A stretch of 64,000 bases of DNA from UBA5336 sp038745855. GTDB taxonomy: Bacteria > Pseudomonadota > Alphaproteobacteria > Caulobacterales > Hyphomonadaceae. The DNA is taken from assembly GCA_038745855.1 (NCBI GenBank), contig JBCDLC010000008.1, positions 27,148-91,147 on the forward strand. The letters run 5' to 3'. Made by a program: the position numbers and the translations under genes. This document shows positions 25,335-34,081 of the stretch, piece after piece (within the stretch, counting starts at the first letter, position 1; each line of letters begins with the position of its first letter). The notes beneath the pieces were generated by a model. It searched no databases, was not told the origin of the DNA, and saw only the letters and a program-made list of their open reading frames with translations.

Positions 25335-27185
25335 CTATGGTTTGATCGACGCCGGGGCACCGACATCGACTGCCGATGCAGCTGGGAATCCGACGCCCGC
25401 GAGCGTGACGGCGTAGTCAGACATCAGGAGTGTGTTTGCTACACCCATCCCAGGATCCGTTGCGGAGACACCCGTAACTCGGCTTGCTTGCGAAGCGTGG
25501 GCATCGAAATCGCTGGCGTTATTGAAGAATACACAATCAGTGATCGCGCTGGCAGATGCATTCCATAGGTCGAGACGTTGCTGGTCTACAAGCTCGATGG
25601 CAGAGGCGCCGTATCCGCTGATCACACAACGTTCGGTGACGATGTCGCCGAAGCTTCCAGGGAGATAGTTGGAGTAGATATAGCTATCGTTCGTGGCAGG
25701 GCCTGCAAGAACACTGTCGGTAACGACGATCTGGCCACCATTCCGGAGGCGGAGACTGAGTTTTCCAAAAACGCGCGTCAAGTCTGCTGCGGCGTTGCCG
25801 TCGATATAGCCATGTATGAAGCAATCCTCGGCATTGACGTGGTCGATAAGATCAACACGCTGGTTCAGTGTGCCGATCTCGCAGCGCTTGAGCTCCGTCC
25901 CCGCACCCAATTCCATGCGCAGCGTATCTGCGCTGGGCGACGCGGTGAACGTACACGTTTTAAAGACGTTTTGTAGACTGTTCTCTATTCTGCAAATGCC
26001 CGTGGCACCATCGGATGGCTGGAAGAAGCAATCCTCATGGTAGGACGTAGCTGTGTTCACATGGACAGCGGCGAATTTCGTGCAATTGGTCACCCGGCAC
26101 CGATAGGCTTCAAGATGTCCGACTCCGTGTGCCGACATTCCATCTTGGCAGGTCGAAACGACGATATCGTGGGCGACGAGCGTTGTGTTCGAGCAGGCTA
26201 TTCCATTGCCCGTTCCATAGAGGTAGCCGGATATCTCAAGCCCGTTTCCAAAAATGGTGAGAAGGCCGCCGCTGCCAGTTGTGGTAATCGCTGAAGCCGA
26301 CACGCCGACTTGCGTCCAGACCATTTTGCAACCAGGGGCGAAGGTTATCGTCCCTTCACCAACGAGCCCATTGGTCTCGATCGTTTCATCCGTATACGTT
26401 GCGCTCGACACATAGGCAGTGAGTGTCTCGGCGGCCGACAGGGCGTCCAATCGTGCGGCGAGGGGTGCCAGGCTTGAATAGGGCGCGATGTATGACCCTG
26501 GATTGGCATCGCTGCCGCGCATTGGGTCCACAAAAACGGTAAAGTTCGGTGTCTCCGCATCGACTGTGTTCGACCAGGTACTCGACCCACCAGGGCCCGT
26601 TGCCCTAAGGCGCACACGATAGACGTTACCCGGGAAAAGCCCATCGATTGTGAGGGCTGTATCGGAGGGTCCAGCCGTTGGCCCTTGAGTCCAACTGGAG
26701 GCGCTTGAAAGCTGATACTCACTTTCGAACGCAGTTGTATCGCCCGAACCCGAAGTCCACTCGACCGTAAACGCGTCTGGTGCCGTACTGTTCTGCATCA
26801 ACGACAAGGTCGGCGCTTCGGGCGATGAAGGGCCGCTGGACGCTGCTGCGCTCACGGACTGCCAGTCCGTTCCTGTCCAGACGAAGAGTTGCGCTTCATC
26901 CATGACCCAACTCAACCAGCCGGGACGGGGGGTGAAATGTTCCCAGGCACCGTCTTGCCACGCGACAACGTCGAACGGGTTTCCTGGCCAAGTGCTGCCT
27001 GCGTCGGCGGGAACGATATAGCGATCTCCGGCGTTTGCAGTTTGTGGCAGAACAGCCGTGGTCCGGCTGACAACAGCCAGGTGCACCATGGCATCGAGCC
27101 GCCTTATGGCTTCGTTGTGGATGACATGCTTCTGCGATTGTCCGGGAAGGATGTAGGGAAGGTTCAAAAGGTCCGATTGGGACAT
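25335..27185 (-). CDS. DUF2793 - fibronectin III - beta-helix protein (spike/fibre-like)
   Basis: 616 residues from the ATG at 27185 (frame open to 27212). Residues 1-115 are a DUF2793 domain (LPYILPGQSQKHVIHNEA, RYIVPADAGS, GAWEHFTPRPGWLSWV, FVWTGTDWQS). Residues about 125-215 look like a fibronectin type III module. The rest is an Asn/Thr-rich repetitive region that reads as a parallel beta-helix. DUF2793 is, to my knowledge, found in phage and gene-transfer-agent tail-fibre or spike proteins of alphaproteobacteria. No signal peptide or other virion genes are seen here. A receptor-binding or polysaccharide-acting role is inferred from the fold and the adjoining polysaccharide locus. Confidence 0.8.
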   Translation of the reverse strand: MSQSDLLNLPYILPGQSQKHVIHNEAIRRLDAMVHLAVVSRTTAVLPQTANAGDRYIVPADAGSTWPGNPFDVVAWQDGAWEHFTPRPGWLSWVMDEAQLFVWTGTDWQSVSAAASSGPSSPEAPTLSLMQNSTAPDAFTVEWTSGSGDTTAFESEYQLSSASSWTQGPTAGPSDTALTIDGLFPGNVYRVRLRATGPGGSSTWSNTVDAETPNFTVFVDPMRGSDANPGSYIAPYSSLAPLAARLDALSAAETLTAYVSSATYTDETIETNGLVGEGTITFAPGCKMVWTQVGVSASAITTTGSGGLLTIFGNGLEISGYLYGTGNGIACSNTTLVAHDIVVSTCQDGMSAHGVGHLEAYRCRVTNCTKFAAVHVNTATSYHEDCFFQPSDGATGICRIENSLQNVFKTCTFTASPSADTLRMELGAGTELKRCEIGTLNQRVDLIDHVNAEDCFIHGYIDGNAAADLTRVFGKLSLRLRNGGQIVVTDSVLAGPATNDSYIYSNYLPGSFGDIVTERCVISGYGASAIELVDQQRLDLWNASASAITDCVFFNNASDFDAHASQASRVTGVSATDPGMGVANTLLMSDYAVTLAGVGFPAASAVDVGAPASIKP

Positions 27186-27539
27186 GTGGGTTGCCTCGCG
27201 ATTTCTCGCCACATTCTACCACTGGTGAAGAGGGGGAGGATTGGCGTGAGGTTATCCACCCTCGGAAACCGATCAACTTACTGATACCAAACGATTTTCG
27301 TAGTCTGACGGTCGGAGTTATCCTCGGGATAAGTGGGTTATGAGCGTATCGTGCGTGAGTGCTGACGGGCTCCGTGTTTATGGCCCGTCGCGGACGCAAG
27401 GGGAGCGACCAGGGTTGATCCCGCGCTTCCACAATTGTTGCGCTGTCAGTACCCAAATTCTCCGCGCTGGCCTTTGACCTGCACCGCTGCCGCGCTTAAC
27501 CCGGTGATTGTCTCAGATATGGCCGACAAGGAGCATCCC
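27186..27539. promoter_or_regulatory. Divergent regulatory region with palindromic TTATCC elements
   Basis: 354 bp between the DUF2793 gene and the lyase gene, with no supportable ORF. TTATCCACC at 27252-27260 is one base from a DnaA box. TTATCC-TCG-GGATAA at 27318-27332 is a perfect inverted repeat that could bind a dimeric regulator. AAGGAG at 27528-27533 is the ribosome site of the lyase gene. Confidence 0.4.
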
Positions 27540-28595
27540 ATGACTGCCCGTACGCCTCGTCAGTTCTTCAAGGCTCTCGCAGCCGGCGCTCCCGAGCCGA
27601 TGCGGGATTTGCCGGTTCGGCTTGAAAGAATGATCCATTTCGTCCCGCCCCACCTGGACAAGGTGAGATCGAAAGTGCCGCAAATGGCTGAGCAAGCCGA
27701 TGTCATCCTTGGGAACCTGGAAGACGCAATTCCTGCTGACGCGAAGGACGCTGCACGTGCGGGCGTCGTGGAAATGGCATCCATGCTCGATTGGCAAGCG
27801 CGGGGTACGGGTTTCTGGACCCGGGTTAATCCACTCAATTCTCCGTGGTTCCTCGACGACATGTTCGAACTTGTTACCAAGGCAGGGCACCAGCTCGATG
27901 TCATCATGGTACCAAAAGTCGAGGGCCCGTTCGATATTCACTACGTCGATCAGCTTTTGGCGCAACTCGAAGCAAAAGTTGGACTCTCACGGCCAATCTT
28001 GCTTCACGCGATCCTCGAAACCGCAGAAGGGGTTGCGCGTGTCGAGGAAATCGCCCTGGCGAGCCCTAGAATGCAAGGCATATCGCTTGGGCCGGCAGAC
28101 CTGGCAGCGTCCCGTAAGATGAAAACCACACGCGTCGGCGGTGGACATCCGTTCTACCGCGTAATTGACGATCCCAATTCAGAGGGGCATCCCCGCGCGA
28201 GCGCCCAGCAGGACCCTTGGCACTACACGGTCGCGCGTATGGTTGATGCCTGTGGCATGGCGGGTATCAAGCCGTTCTACGGCCCGTTTGGTGACATTGC
28301 AGACCTCGATGCGTGCGAACAGCAGTTCCGAAACACGTTCTTGCTTGGTTGTGTGGGGACATGGTCGCTGCATCCTAATCAAATCGCGATCGCCAAGAAG
28401 GTGTTCAGCCCAGACCCCGACGAAGTGAAACTCGCGCGCCGTATTCTGGAAGCACTGCCCGATGGCCGCGGGGTCGCAATGCTGGATGGGAAAATGCAGG
28501 ATGATGCGACCTGGAAACAGGCCAAGGTCATCGCTGATCTGGCAGACCTGGTCGCGCGCAAGGACCCGGATCTTGCAACGGCATATGCAAACTGA
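27540..28595 (+). CDS. HpcH/HpaI-family CoA-ester lyase (malyl-CoA lyase / CitE-like)
   Basis: 351 residues from the ATG at 27540, which has AAGGAG six bases upstream. The chain has the family hallmarks: an early Arg in a phosphate/CoA-binding strand, NLEDAIPADAKDAAR (the acidic metal-binding motif), IMVPKVEGPFD, ETAEGVARVEEIA and GPADLAASR. These enzymes cleave or condense 3-hydroxyacyl-CoA esters such as malyl-CoA or citramalyl-CoA. The substrate cannot be told, and no neighbouring gene of the ethylmalonyl-CoA or glyoxylate route is seen. It appears monocistronic. Confidence 0.82.
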   Translation: MTARTPRQFFKALAAGAPEPMRDLPVRLERMIHFVPPHLDKVRSKVPQMAEQADVILGNLEDAIPADAKDAARAGVVEMASMLDWQARGTGFWTRVNPLNSPWFLDDMFELVTKAGHQLDVIMVPKVEGPFDIHYVDQLLAQLEAKVGLSRPILLHAILETAEGVARVEEIALASPRMQGISLGPADLAASRKMKTTRVGGGHPFYRVIDDPNSEGHPRASAQQDPWHYTVARMVDACGMAGIKPFYGPFGDIADLDACEQQFRNTFLLGCVGTWSLHPNQIAIAKKVFSPDPDEVKLARRILEALPDGRGVAMLDGKMQDDATWKQAKVIADLADLVARKDPDLATAYAN

Positions 28596-28654
28596 GGTAT
28601 CACCCAGTCGCCACAAATTCTACTCATTGGCCCGGCTTTTGCGACGTTGGATGC

Positions 28655-28825
28655 GTGAGCGCACCAAAGAAACGCCTCTTACGTTATGCGTCAGCAGTGA
28701 TTGCGAGTGGCGTCGCCTGGTTGATGGGCGAAGCCTATGTTTTCAAGGCTCCGCCTAATTTCGATGCCGAAACGCTGAAGTTGCGTTTCGAAGAAGCGTC
28801 TACCCTTCGCTTTCCGGAGCCTTGA
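28655..28825 (+). CDS. Small putative membrane-anchored protein (56 aa)
   Basis: A GTG at 28655 opens a 56-codon frame, MSAPKKRLLRYASAVIASGV..., with a basic N-terminus and one hydrophobic segment (about residues 9-30). A charged tail follows (FDAETLKLRFEEAS). It lies 59 bp after the lyase gene and overlaps the 3' end of the convergent peptidase gene by 26 bp. The composition (K/R-rich start, one membrane span) looks like a real small inner-membrane protein. I recognise no family, and there is no strong ribosome site. Confidence 0.4.
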   Translation: MSAPKKRLLRYASAVIASGVAWLMGEAYVFKAPPNFDAETLKLRFEEASTLRFPEP

Positions 28826-31004
28826 AACCTCTGATTTCCAGCAAGGGATCGATGGACGGGTCGCTGCCCCTGAAATTCCGGTACAACTCATCCGCTGGAC
28901 GAAGACCTCCGGACTCGTAAACCCATTTCTTCAATCGCTGTGCGATCTCGGGGTCAAACACGTCGCCGGCCTCCTTGAAGGCGTAGAATCCGTCGGCATC
29001 AAGGATCTCGGACCAGAGGTAGGAATAATACCCCGCTGAATACCCTCCGGAAAAAATATGAGCGAAGTACTGAGACCGGTAGCGCGGCTCGATCTCAGGG
29101 ATGAGCCCATACCCGTCCAAGACCTCTTTTTCGAAGGCTCTTGCATCCGTGATTGCGTCCGCCTCTTCGCTCGAAAGATTATGCCATGCGAGGTCCAGCA
29201 GCGACGCTGCGATGAACTCAGTCGTTCGGAAGCCCTGATTGAAGGTCGAGGCGTTGCGCATCTTCTCTACTAACTCACTCGGGATCACTTCGCCCGTTTC
29301 ATAGTGCTTTGCAAAGCGCTCCATGAGTTCTGGCTGACTGGCCCAGTGCTCGAGTATTTGGGCTGGGAATTCGGTATAGTCCCGTGGCCCGTCGACGCCA
29401 GAATACCGCTCAAACCGGATTTGTGTGAGCAGGCCGTGCAAGCCGTGTCCAAACTCATGGAAGAGGGTCTCGACTTCGTCGAACCGCATGAGCGTCGGCT
29501 CTCCTTCCGGCGGTTCAAGGAGATTCATATTGTTCGTGATGAGTGGTCGAACGACGTTCCCATCTATGTCGGACGCCTCGCGATAGGCGCTCATCCATGC
29601 ACCGCCTCGCTTGGATTCGCGAGCGTACATGTCCATCATGAAGGTTCCGAGAAGATCACCAGAGGCGTCGTCGGTAACTTCGTAGGCTGTCACGACATCA
29701 TTCCAGACGGGGATGTCGACGGGTGCGAACGAGACCTGGAACAGTTCCTTGGCCAACTCGAAAGCGCCACCGCGGACTGCTTCCAATTCAAAGTAGGGCT
29801 TCAAGAGATTGTCGTCGAAGGCGAACCGTTCCTGGCGCACCTTTTCGGAGTAGTGCCACCAGTCGTGGGCTTCGAACGGGGTGTCCTCTCCGAGTAGGGC
29901 CTGCATATCGGCCCTCTCTTCTTTCGCGCGCGCGAGTCCGGGACGCCAGACTTCCAAAAGGAAGTCCTCCGCGCCTTTCGGGGTCTTTGCCATGCGTGTT
30001 TCGAGCGTGTAGGCGGCGTGGGATGGATATCCCATGAGTTCTGCGCGCTTCGCTCGGAGCTGAGCGATCTTGATGGCAATCGGCCCATTATCGAATTCGC
30101 CACTTGAAGCCCGCAGGCGGTAGCCGTCCAGCAACTGGCGCCGGAGTTCACGATTTTCCGATTGGGTCATGAACGTTTCGAACGGGGTCCGGTTAAGTCC
30201 GACCACCCATTTATCCTCGCCATCGACCTTGATCGCGGCCTTGAAGCTCTCCGACAGGCCCGCAAGCTCTTCGGTGTCCGTGATTTCAAGGGAGAAGGAC
30301 TTTGTGGCTTGCAGAAGGTTCTGACCGAATTCGGTCGTAAGGGCAGAAATCTCGGTGTTGAGGTCCGCAACCTGGGCTTTCGCATCCTCAGGCAAGGCGG
30401 CTCCTGCGCGGACGAAATCCCTGTGCGTGAGTTCCAACAGGCGCGCTTCCTGTTCGTCTAGGTCCAGTGTGCCCCTGGCCTCATAAACCGAATTGATGCG
30501 CTGAAAGAGCGCCTGATTGAAGCTGATCGAATTGAACTCCCGCGTCAGCATTGGGGAGATTTCAGTCTGCAGCGCTCTGATCTCATCGCTGCTCTCAGTA
30601 CCTGCGATATTGCTGAAAGTCCGCGAGACCCGATCGAGTAGGCGACCGTATGTGTCGAGCGCGACAAGCGTATTTTCGAACGATGCCGGCTCGGGATTGG
30701 ACGTAATGGTCTCGATATCGGCCCGCTGCTCCAATATTCCGGCCTTGATCGCCGGAAGGAAATGCTCTGTTTCGATCGATGAGAAAGGCGGCACACCGAA
30801 TGGCGTATCCCACTCGGCAATCAGCGGATTGCCTTCGAGTTCAGCATTGGTCACCACGATTTCGGCGCTGTCTGCACCCACAGCCTGGCCTTCTTCAGTT
30901 GAGGCGACAGTTGCCCCATCGGGGGCTTCCGTCTCCGTCGTCGGGCCGCATGCGGCCAACGTGATCACAGCGGCAGCAACACTGCCCAGCAGCCGGGTTT
31001 TCAT
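28800..31004 (-). CDS. M3-family zinc metallopeptidase, Dcp-like, lipoprotein
   Basis: 734 residues. The N-terminus MKTRLLGSVAAAVITLAAC ends in a lipobox (LAAC), followed by a short acidic linker, so it is likely a lipid-anchored periplasmic enzyme. The M3 signature FHEFGHGLHGLL at about residue 510 supplies the HExxH zinc motif, and the downstream SGGYSAGYYSYLWSE block is also conserved. Peptidyl-dipeptidase Dcp removes C-terminal dipeptides from oligopeptides. A good AGGAGA ribosome site precedes the ATG at 31004. Family is sure; the exact specificity (Dcp or oligopeptidase A) is inferred from the overall pattern. Confidence 0.9.
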   Translation of the reverse strand: MKTRLLGSVAAAVITLAACGPTTETEAPDGATVASTEEGQAVGADSAEIVVTNAELEGNPLIAEWDTPFGVPPFSSIETEHFLPAIKAGILEQRADIETITSNPEPASFENTLVALDTYGRLLDRVSRTFSNIAGTESSDEIRALQTEISPMLTREFNSISFNQALFQRINSVYEARGTLDLDEQEARLLELTHRDFVRAGAALPEDAKAQVADLNTEISALTTEFGQNLLQATKSFSLEITDTEELAGLSESFKAAIKVDGEDKWVVGLNRTPFETFMTQSENRELRRQLLDGYRLRASSGEFDNGPIAIKIAQLRAKRAELMGYPSHAAYTLETRMAKTPKGAEDFLLEVWRPGLARAKEERADMQALLGEDTPFEAHDWWHYSEKVRQERFAFDDNLLKPYFELEAVRGGAFELAKELFQVSFAPVDIPVWNDVVTAYEVTDDASGDLLGTFMMDMYARESKRGGAWMSAYREASDIDGNVVRPLITNNMNLLEPPEGEPTLMRFDEVETLFHEFGHGLHGLLTQIRFERYSGVDGPRDYTEFPAQILEHWASQPELMERFAKHYETGEVIPSELVEKMRNASTFNQGFRTTEFIAASLLDLAWHNLSSEEADAITDARAFEKEVLDGYGLIPEIEPRYRSQYFAHIFSGGYSAGYYSYLWSEILDADGFYAFKEAGDVFDPEIAQRLKKWVYESGGLRPADELYRNFRGSDPSIDPLLEIRGFKAPESEG

Positions 31005-31092
31005 GGTCTCTCCTGACGAAATTTCGTTCGGTACGTGTTAAGCTGTCAAAGTGGGAGTGACCACCCCCGGTTCGGTTACCAGATCGCGCAGG

Positions 31093-31512
31093 TCAGTCTG
31101 ATCTTAGTGGCATCTTTGCTTGGAGTATGTCTGGGTTTGTTTGCTGCACAGTAACGGTGAACGCCACGCTGGGATTATCTTCAAAGGCTTCAAAAGCGAT
31201 CCTGCAGCGGTAGATCTTTGTAGTTGCGTCCGTTTTCACCTCAGCATCGACACTTGCCACGGGTGCTATTGTCAGAGCGTCAGCATAGACTGCCTCGAGG
31301 GCGACATTGCAGGCAATCTGGGCATCGCCGTTTACGAGCACGGGTAGGAATCCGGCGGCGCTGCCAGGTGCGGCGCTATTTTCCTGATAGGTTTGTGAAG
31401 GATCACATGCTGTAAGGGCTGCGAGACCGGCTATTCCGAGTACTGACTTTCCGACGAGAACTCGCGAGAGTGTTTGCCCGTGCTCTACCAACGTCCGCGC
31501 AAGCCGAACCAT
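31093..31512 (-). CDS. Small putative lipoprotein of unknown function
   Basis: 139 residues with a lipobox LTAC at about residues 33-36, after the hydrophobic VLGIAGLAA. The n-region before it is unusually long, so a later alternative start is possible. The mature part has two further cysteines (IACN, YRCRI) that could form a disulfide. The annotated ATG at 31512 lies inside the end of the S8 peptidase gene, overlapping it by 28 bp, so it is probably translated with it. I recognise no domain. Confidence 0.62.
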   Translation of the reverse strand: MVRLARTLVEHGQTLSRVLVGKSVLGIAGLAALTACDPSQTYQENSAAPGSAAGFLPVLVNGDAQIACNVALEAVYADALTIAPVASVDAEVKTDATTKIYRCRIAFEAFEDNPSVAFTVTVQQTNPDILQAKMPLRSD

Positions 31513-33866
31513 ATCGCACCTGCCACATCTGCATCGGACACGTGATTGGGTTGGTGGATCATGGCCGCGATGGCCTCACCGCTCCAATCCCCACTGAGCG
31601 CAAAACTGTAGCGGGTCTCGAAATCAATTTGTCGCCCACTCGGTGTCAGATCCGCAGCAATAGTGTCGACGACCAGCCCATCAGCGTCAGCGCCAACCGC
31701 TCCCGTGAGTTGGAACGCTCCCGTTTCGGCTCTCTGTGGCTGGGCAACAACAAACGATAGGTCGCCCCCAAACGCAGGCCGGCGTGCACTTAGTGACCAT
31801 CGGCTTGTCCAGATATCACGGGTGTCCAGTCCCGGAAGCGAGATGTTGGCGGCTTCTACTCCACCCGTGACCGTCCAGGCTTTCGTGACGGCGTAGGCGC
31901 CTTCCAGGGCATATGCTGCCGAATTCGACCGGTCATCCACACCGACGCGGCTTTGCAATTGGCCACCCAGGGCTGTAGCCGCATCGCTCGCGGTCGATAG
32001 GCCCGCGCGGACAGTCCAGGTGTCGCCATGCCGACTGATACCAATGCCGCTGGTCGATCGCGGTCCACTCGATGCACTGTGAAAGTCAAAGCTGGTCGAA
32101 CCTAGATTACGCGTAATCCGCGCCCATTCACCGCCAGATGCGAATTGGCTGTTACGGCCAGGATCATTGGTCAGGCCAGCAGTCTCCGACAGTGTCTCCA
32201 GCCCCCCGCCGCGACCGAATTCGATCTCGCCTCCTGCAAACGAATATCGGGCCTGAAAGGTGCTCTCTGGTTCGACCTGAAAAGGCGCTGACCTGTCTTC
32301 GAAGAAAGCAGGTTGGTGCCACTGGAACGTCAGGCCGCCAACACCCACGGCATGGCTCTCTCCTGCGGCCCAATTGGCCCTTACGTCCCAGTCCGCAAAC
32401 GTGGGGTTTGCGGACCCGACGAGACCACGTGCATCGAAGTCAAATGCACGGTTGAAACCATCCACAAGCACGAGGTCGCTGAGGCCACCGGGTTTTGTGG
32501 CGAAATCGCCGAATGCGCCGCTGGCAGCGGGGGCAAACACCTGAACAGGAGAGAGCGAGAGCCCGTTTACCTGCATCGTCGTGGAGCCTTGAGGCGCAAA
32601 GGCTTCTTGAAGATTGAGACTCCCAACCCCGCTCGCAGCATCGGTGCCAACGGTGGCGGCGACGCCAGCAACAGGATCGATCTCCGGATCGACGTAGTCA
32701 TCCGCGGTTGTCAGCAGGATCTGGACGGCTTCTGCAGCGGATAGGTTTGGAAAGGCGTCCAGCAGCAGTGCGAGTCCGCCGGCCACGTAAGGTGCGGCGA
32801 ACGATGTTCCCGCCACCCTGTAGAAGTCGCCAACATTGTCTGCATCGTTGCAATTTGTTGTGACTGTCGCGGAACAAGTCGGATCGTTCGGGAAGACGAT
32901 ATTGTCATCGGGACCCGTGGTTACGACGCCATCGCCTGGAGCCAGTATGTAGAAGTCCTGGGCGTCAGTTCCGGCCCTATTTGAGAAATCCGAAAGTTCA
33001 CCCTGGGTTGGGCCGTCATCCGCAATCGTCGAACCCACAGCCAGCACAAGCCCATTGGCCCTAGGGTCTCCAGCGATATTCGCAGGTTCTGTCGGCCGGA
33101 TGGCTTGCGGATTGACGTTCCCATTGCTGTCGCGGGCCTCGTTTCCTGCCGAAACAATGACCAACACTCCCGAGGCCGTCGCGCGGAACACAGCGTCTTC
33201 CAGTGTCTGGTCGCTGTCGATCTCACCGCCGAGAGAGAGGTTTATGATTTGCGCTCCATTCGCAACGGCGAGATCGATGGCAGCAACCAGATCGGCGTCA
33301 GAGAAACGGCAGTCTCCTGTATCCGCGGTTGTCAAACAACTTCCTGGCCGGTCTGCGCGGATGTCGAGGATGCGCGCGTTGAACGCCACGCCGTGGACGC
33401 CTTCACCATCTCTTAAAGCGGCGATCTGGCCAGACACGAGTGTCCCGTGACCTTCGGAATCGATATCATTGGCACCCCTGTCTGCCTCACGCACGTCGAA
33501 AGATCCGGCAGATTGGCCAACAAGGTCGGGATGCGAAAAGTCCGTGCCCGTATCAATAACGGCGACCGTCACGCCGGCACCGGTTGCGCCTTGCGCATAG
33601 GCGGTGGACGCGCCGATCAGTCCTAGGCCCTGAGCGAAGTTGAATTCAGCCGTCTCGAACGCTTCTGACCCCGATGGTGGAGGGGGAGGCGGCGGAGGAG
33701 GCGGCGGTGGCGGAGGAGAGGGCGGCGACGGCAGTGGTTGCATGACATCGGTTCCGCCTCCGCTACCATTCGCGCAGCCAGCAAGCATCATCGGCGCAGC
33801 GAGGCTGGCCACGAGAACCATCTTCAGAGCCGATGCGTTCGAGAGGCGTCGTTTCCAGGTCGCCAT
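31485..33866 (-). CDS. S8-family (subtilisin-like) serine peptidase, lipoprotein with poly-Pro linker
   Basis: 793 residues from the ATG at 33866, preceded by GAGGAGA. A signal peptide ends in a lipobox (LAGC), then a proline tract of about 20 residues (PSPPSPPPPPP...) acts as a linker. The catalytic triad is visible: Asp in VAVIDTGTDFSHPDL, His in DSEGHGTLVSGQ and Ser in VAGTSFAAPYVAGG, with the oxyanion Asn in VSAGNEA. The C-terminal 350 residues have alternating polar/hydrophobic strands and end in IWFGLRGRW. That fits an outer-membrane beta-barrel, as in autotransporter subtilases, although a lipobox with a barrel is unusual. Substrate unknown. Confidence 0.85.
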   Translation of the reverse strand: MATWKRRLSNASALKMVLVASLAAPMMLAGCANGSGGGTDVMQPLPSPPSPPPPPPPPPPPPPPSGSEAFETAEFNFAQGLGLIGASTAYAQGATGAGVTVAVIDTGTDFSHPDLVGQSAGSFDVREADRGANDIDSEGHGTLVSGQIAALRDGEGVHGVAFNARILDIRADRPGSCLTTADTGDCRFSDADLVAAIDLAVANGAQIINLSLGGEIDSDQTLEDAVFRATASGVLVIVSAGNEARDSNGNVNPQAIRPTEPANIAGDPRANGLVLAVGSTIADDGPTQGELSDFSNRAGTDAQDFYILAPGDGVVTTGPDDNIVFPNDPTCSATVTTNCNDADNVGDFYRVAGTSFAAPYVAGGLALLLDAFPNLSAAEAVQILLTTADDYVDPEIDPVAGVAATVGTDAASGVGSLNLQEAFAPQGSTTMQVNGLSLSPVQVFAPAASGAFGDFATKPGGLSDLVLVDGFNRAFDFDARGLVGSANPTFADWDVRANWAAGESHAVGVGGLTFQWHQPAFFEDRSAPFQVEPESTFQARYSFAGGEIEFGRGGGLETLSETAGLTNDPGRNSQFASGGEWARITRNLGSTSFDFHSASSGPRSTSGIGISRHGDTWTVRAGLSTASDAATALGGQLQSRVGVDDRSNSAAYALEGAYAVTKAWTVTGGVEAANISLPGLDTRDIWTSRWSLSARRPAFGGDLSFVVAQPQRAETGAFQLTGAVGADADGLVVDTIAADLTPSGRQIDFETRYSFALSGDWSGEAIAAMIHQPNHVSDADVAGAIWFGLRGRW

Positions 33867-34081
33867 CCGTCTTCTCCTCAAGGGCGGAAGCCGGTCGTTC
33901 TTGACCGCATACCATCCGTAGATCTTCAGCATTGGCTGTTCGCCGCGATCGGCGCAAGCTCTTGTAATTGAAGAGTGCTGGCAACCCTCACGTGCGCGGG
34001 ATGAAGCCTCTTCCTACGTGACAGGCTGAGCAGATGCGATAGGCTTCTGGCAACACACAATTCAGTAAAGGCAGGGATCTG

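Noticed and set aside
25335..27185. Prophage or gene-transfer-agent cluster
   Set aside because: Only the DUF2793 protein is phage-like; no capsid, portal, terminase or tail genes flank it.
27186..27539. Chromosome origin
   Set aside because: One near-match to a DnaA box and one inverted repeat are too few, and no dnaA/hemE/parAB genes are adjacent.
33690..33730. Repetitive GGC/GGA tract as a microsatellite
   Set aside because: It encodes the poly-Pro linker of the S8 peptidase on the minus strand, so coding constraint explains it.
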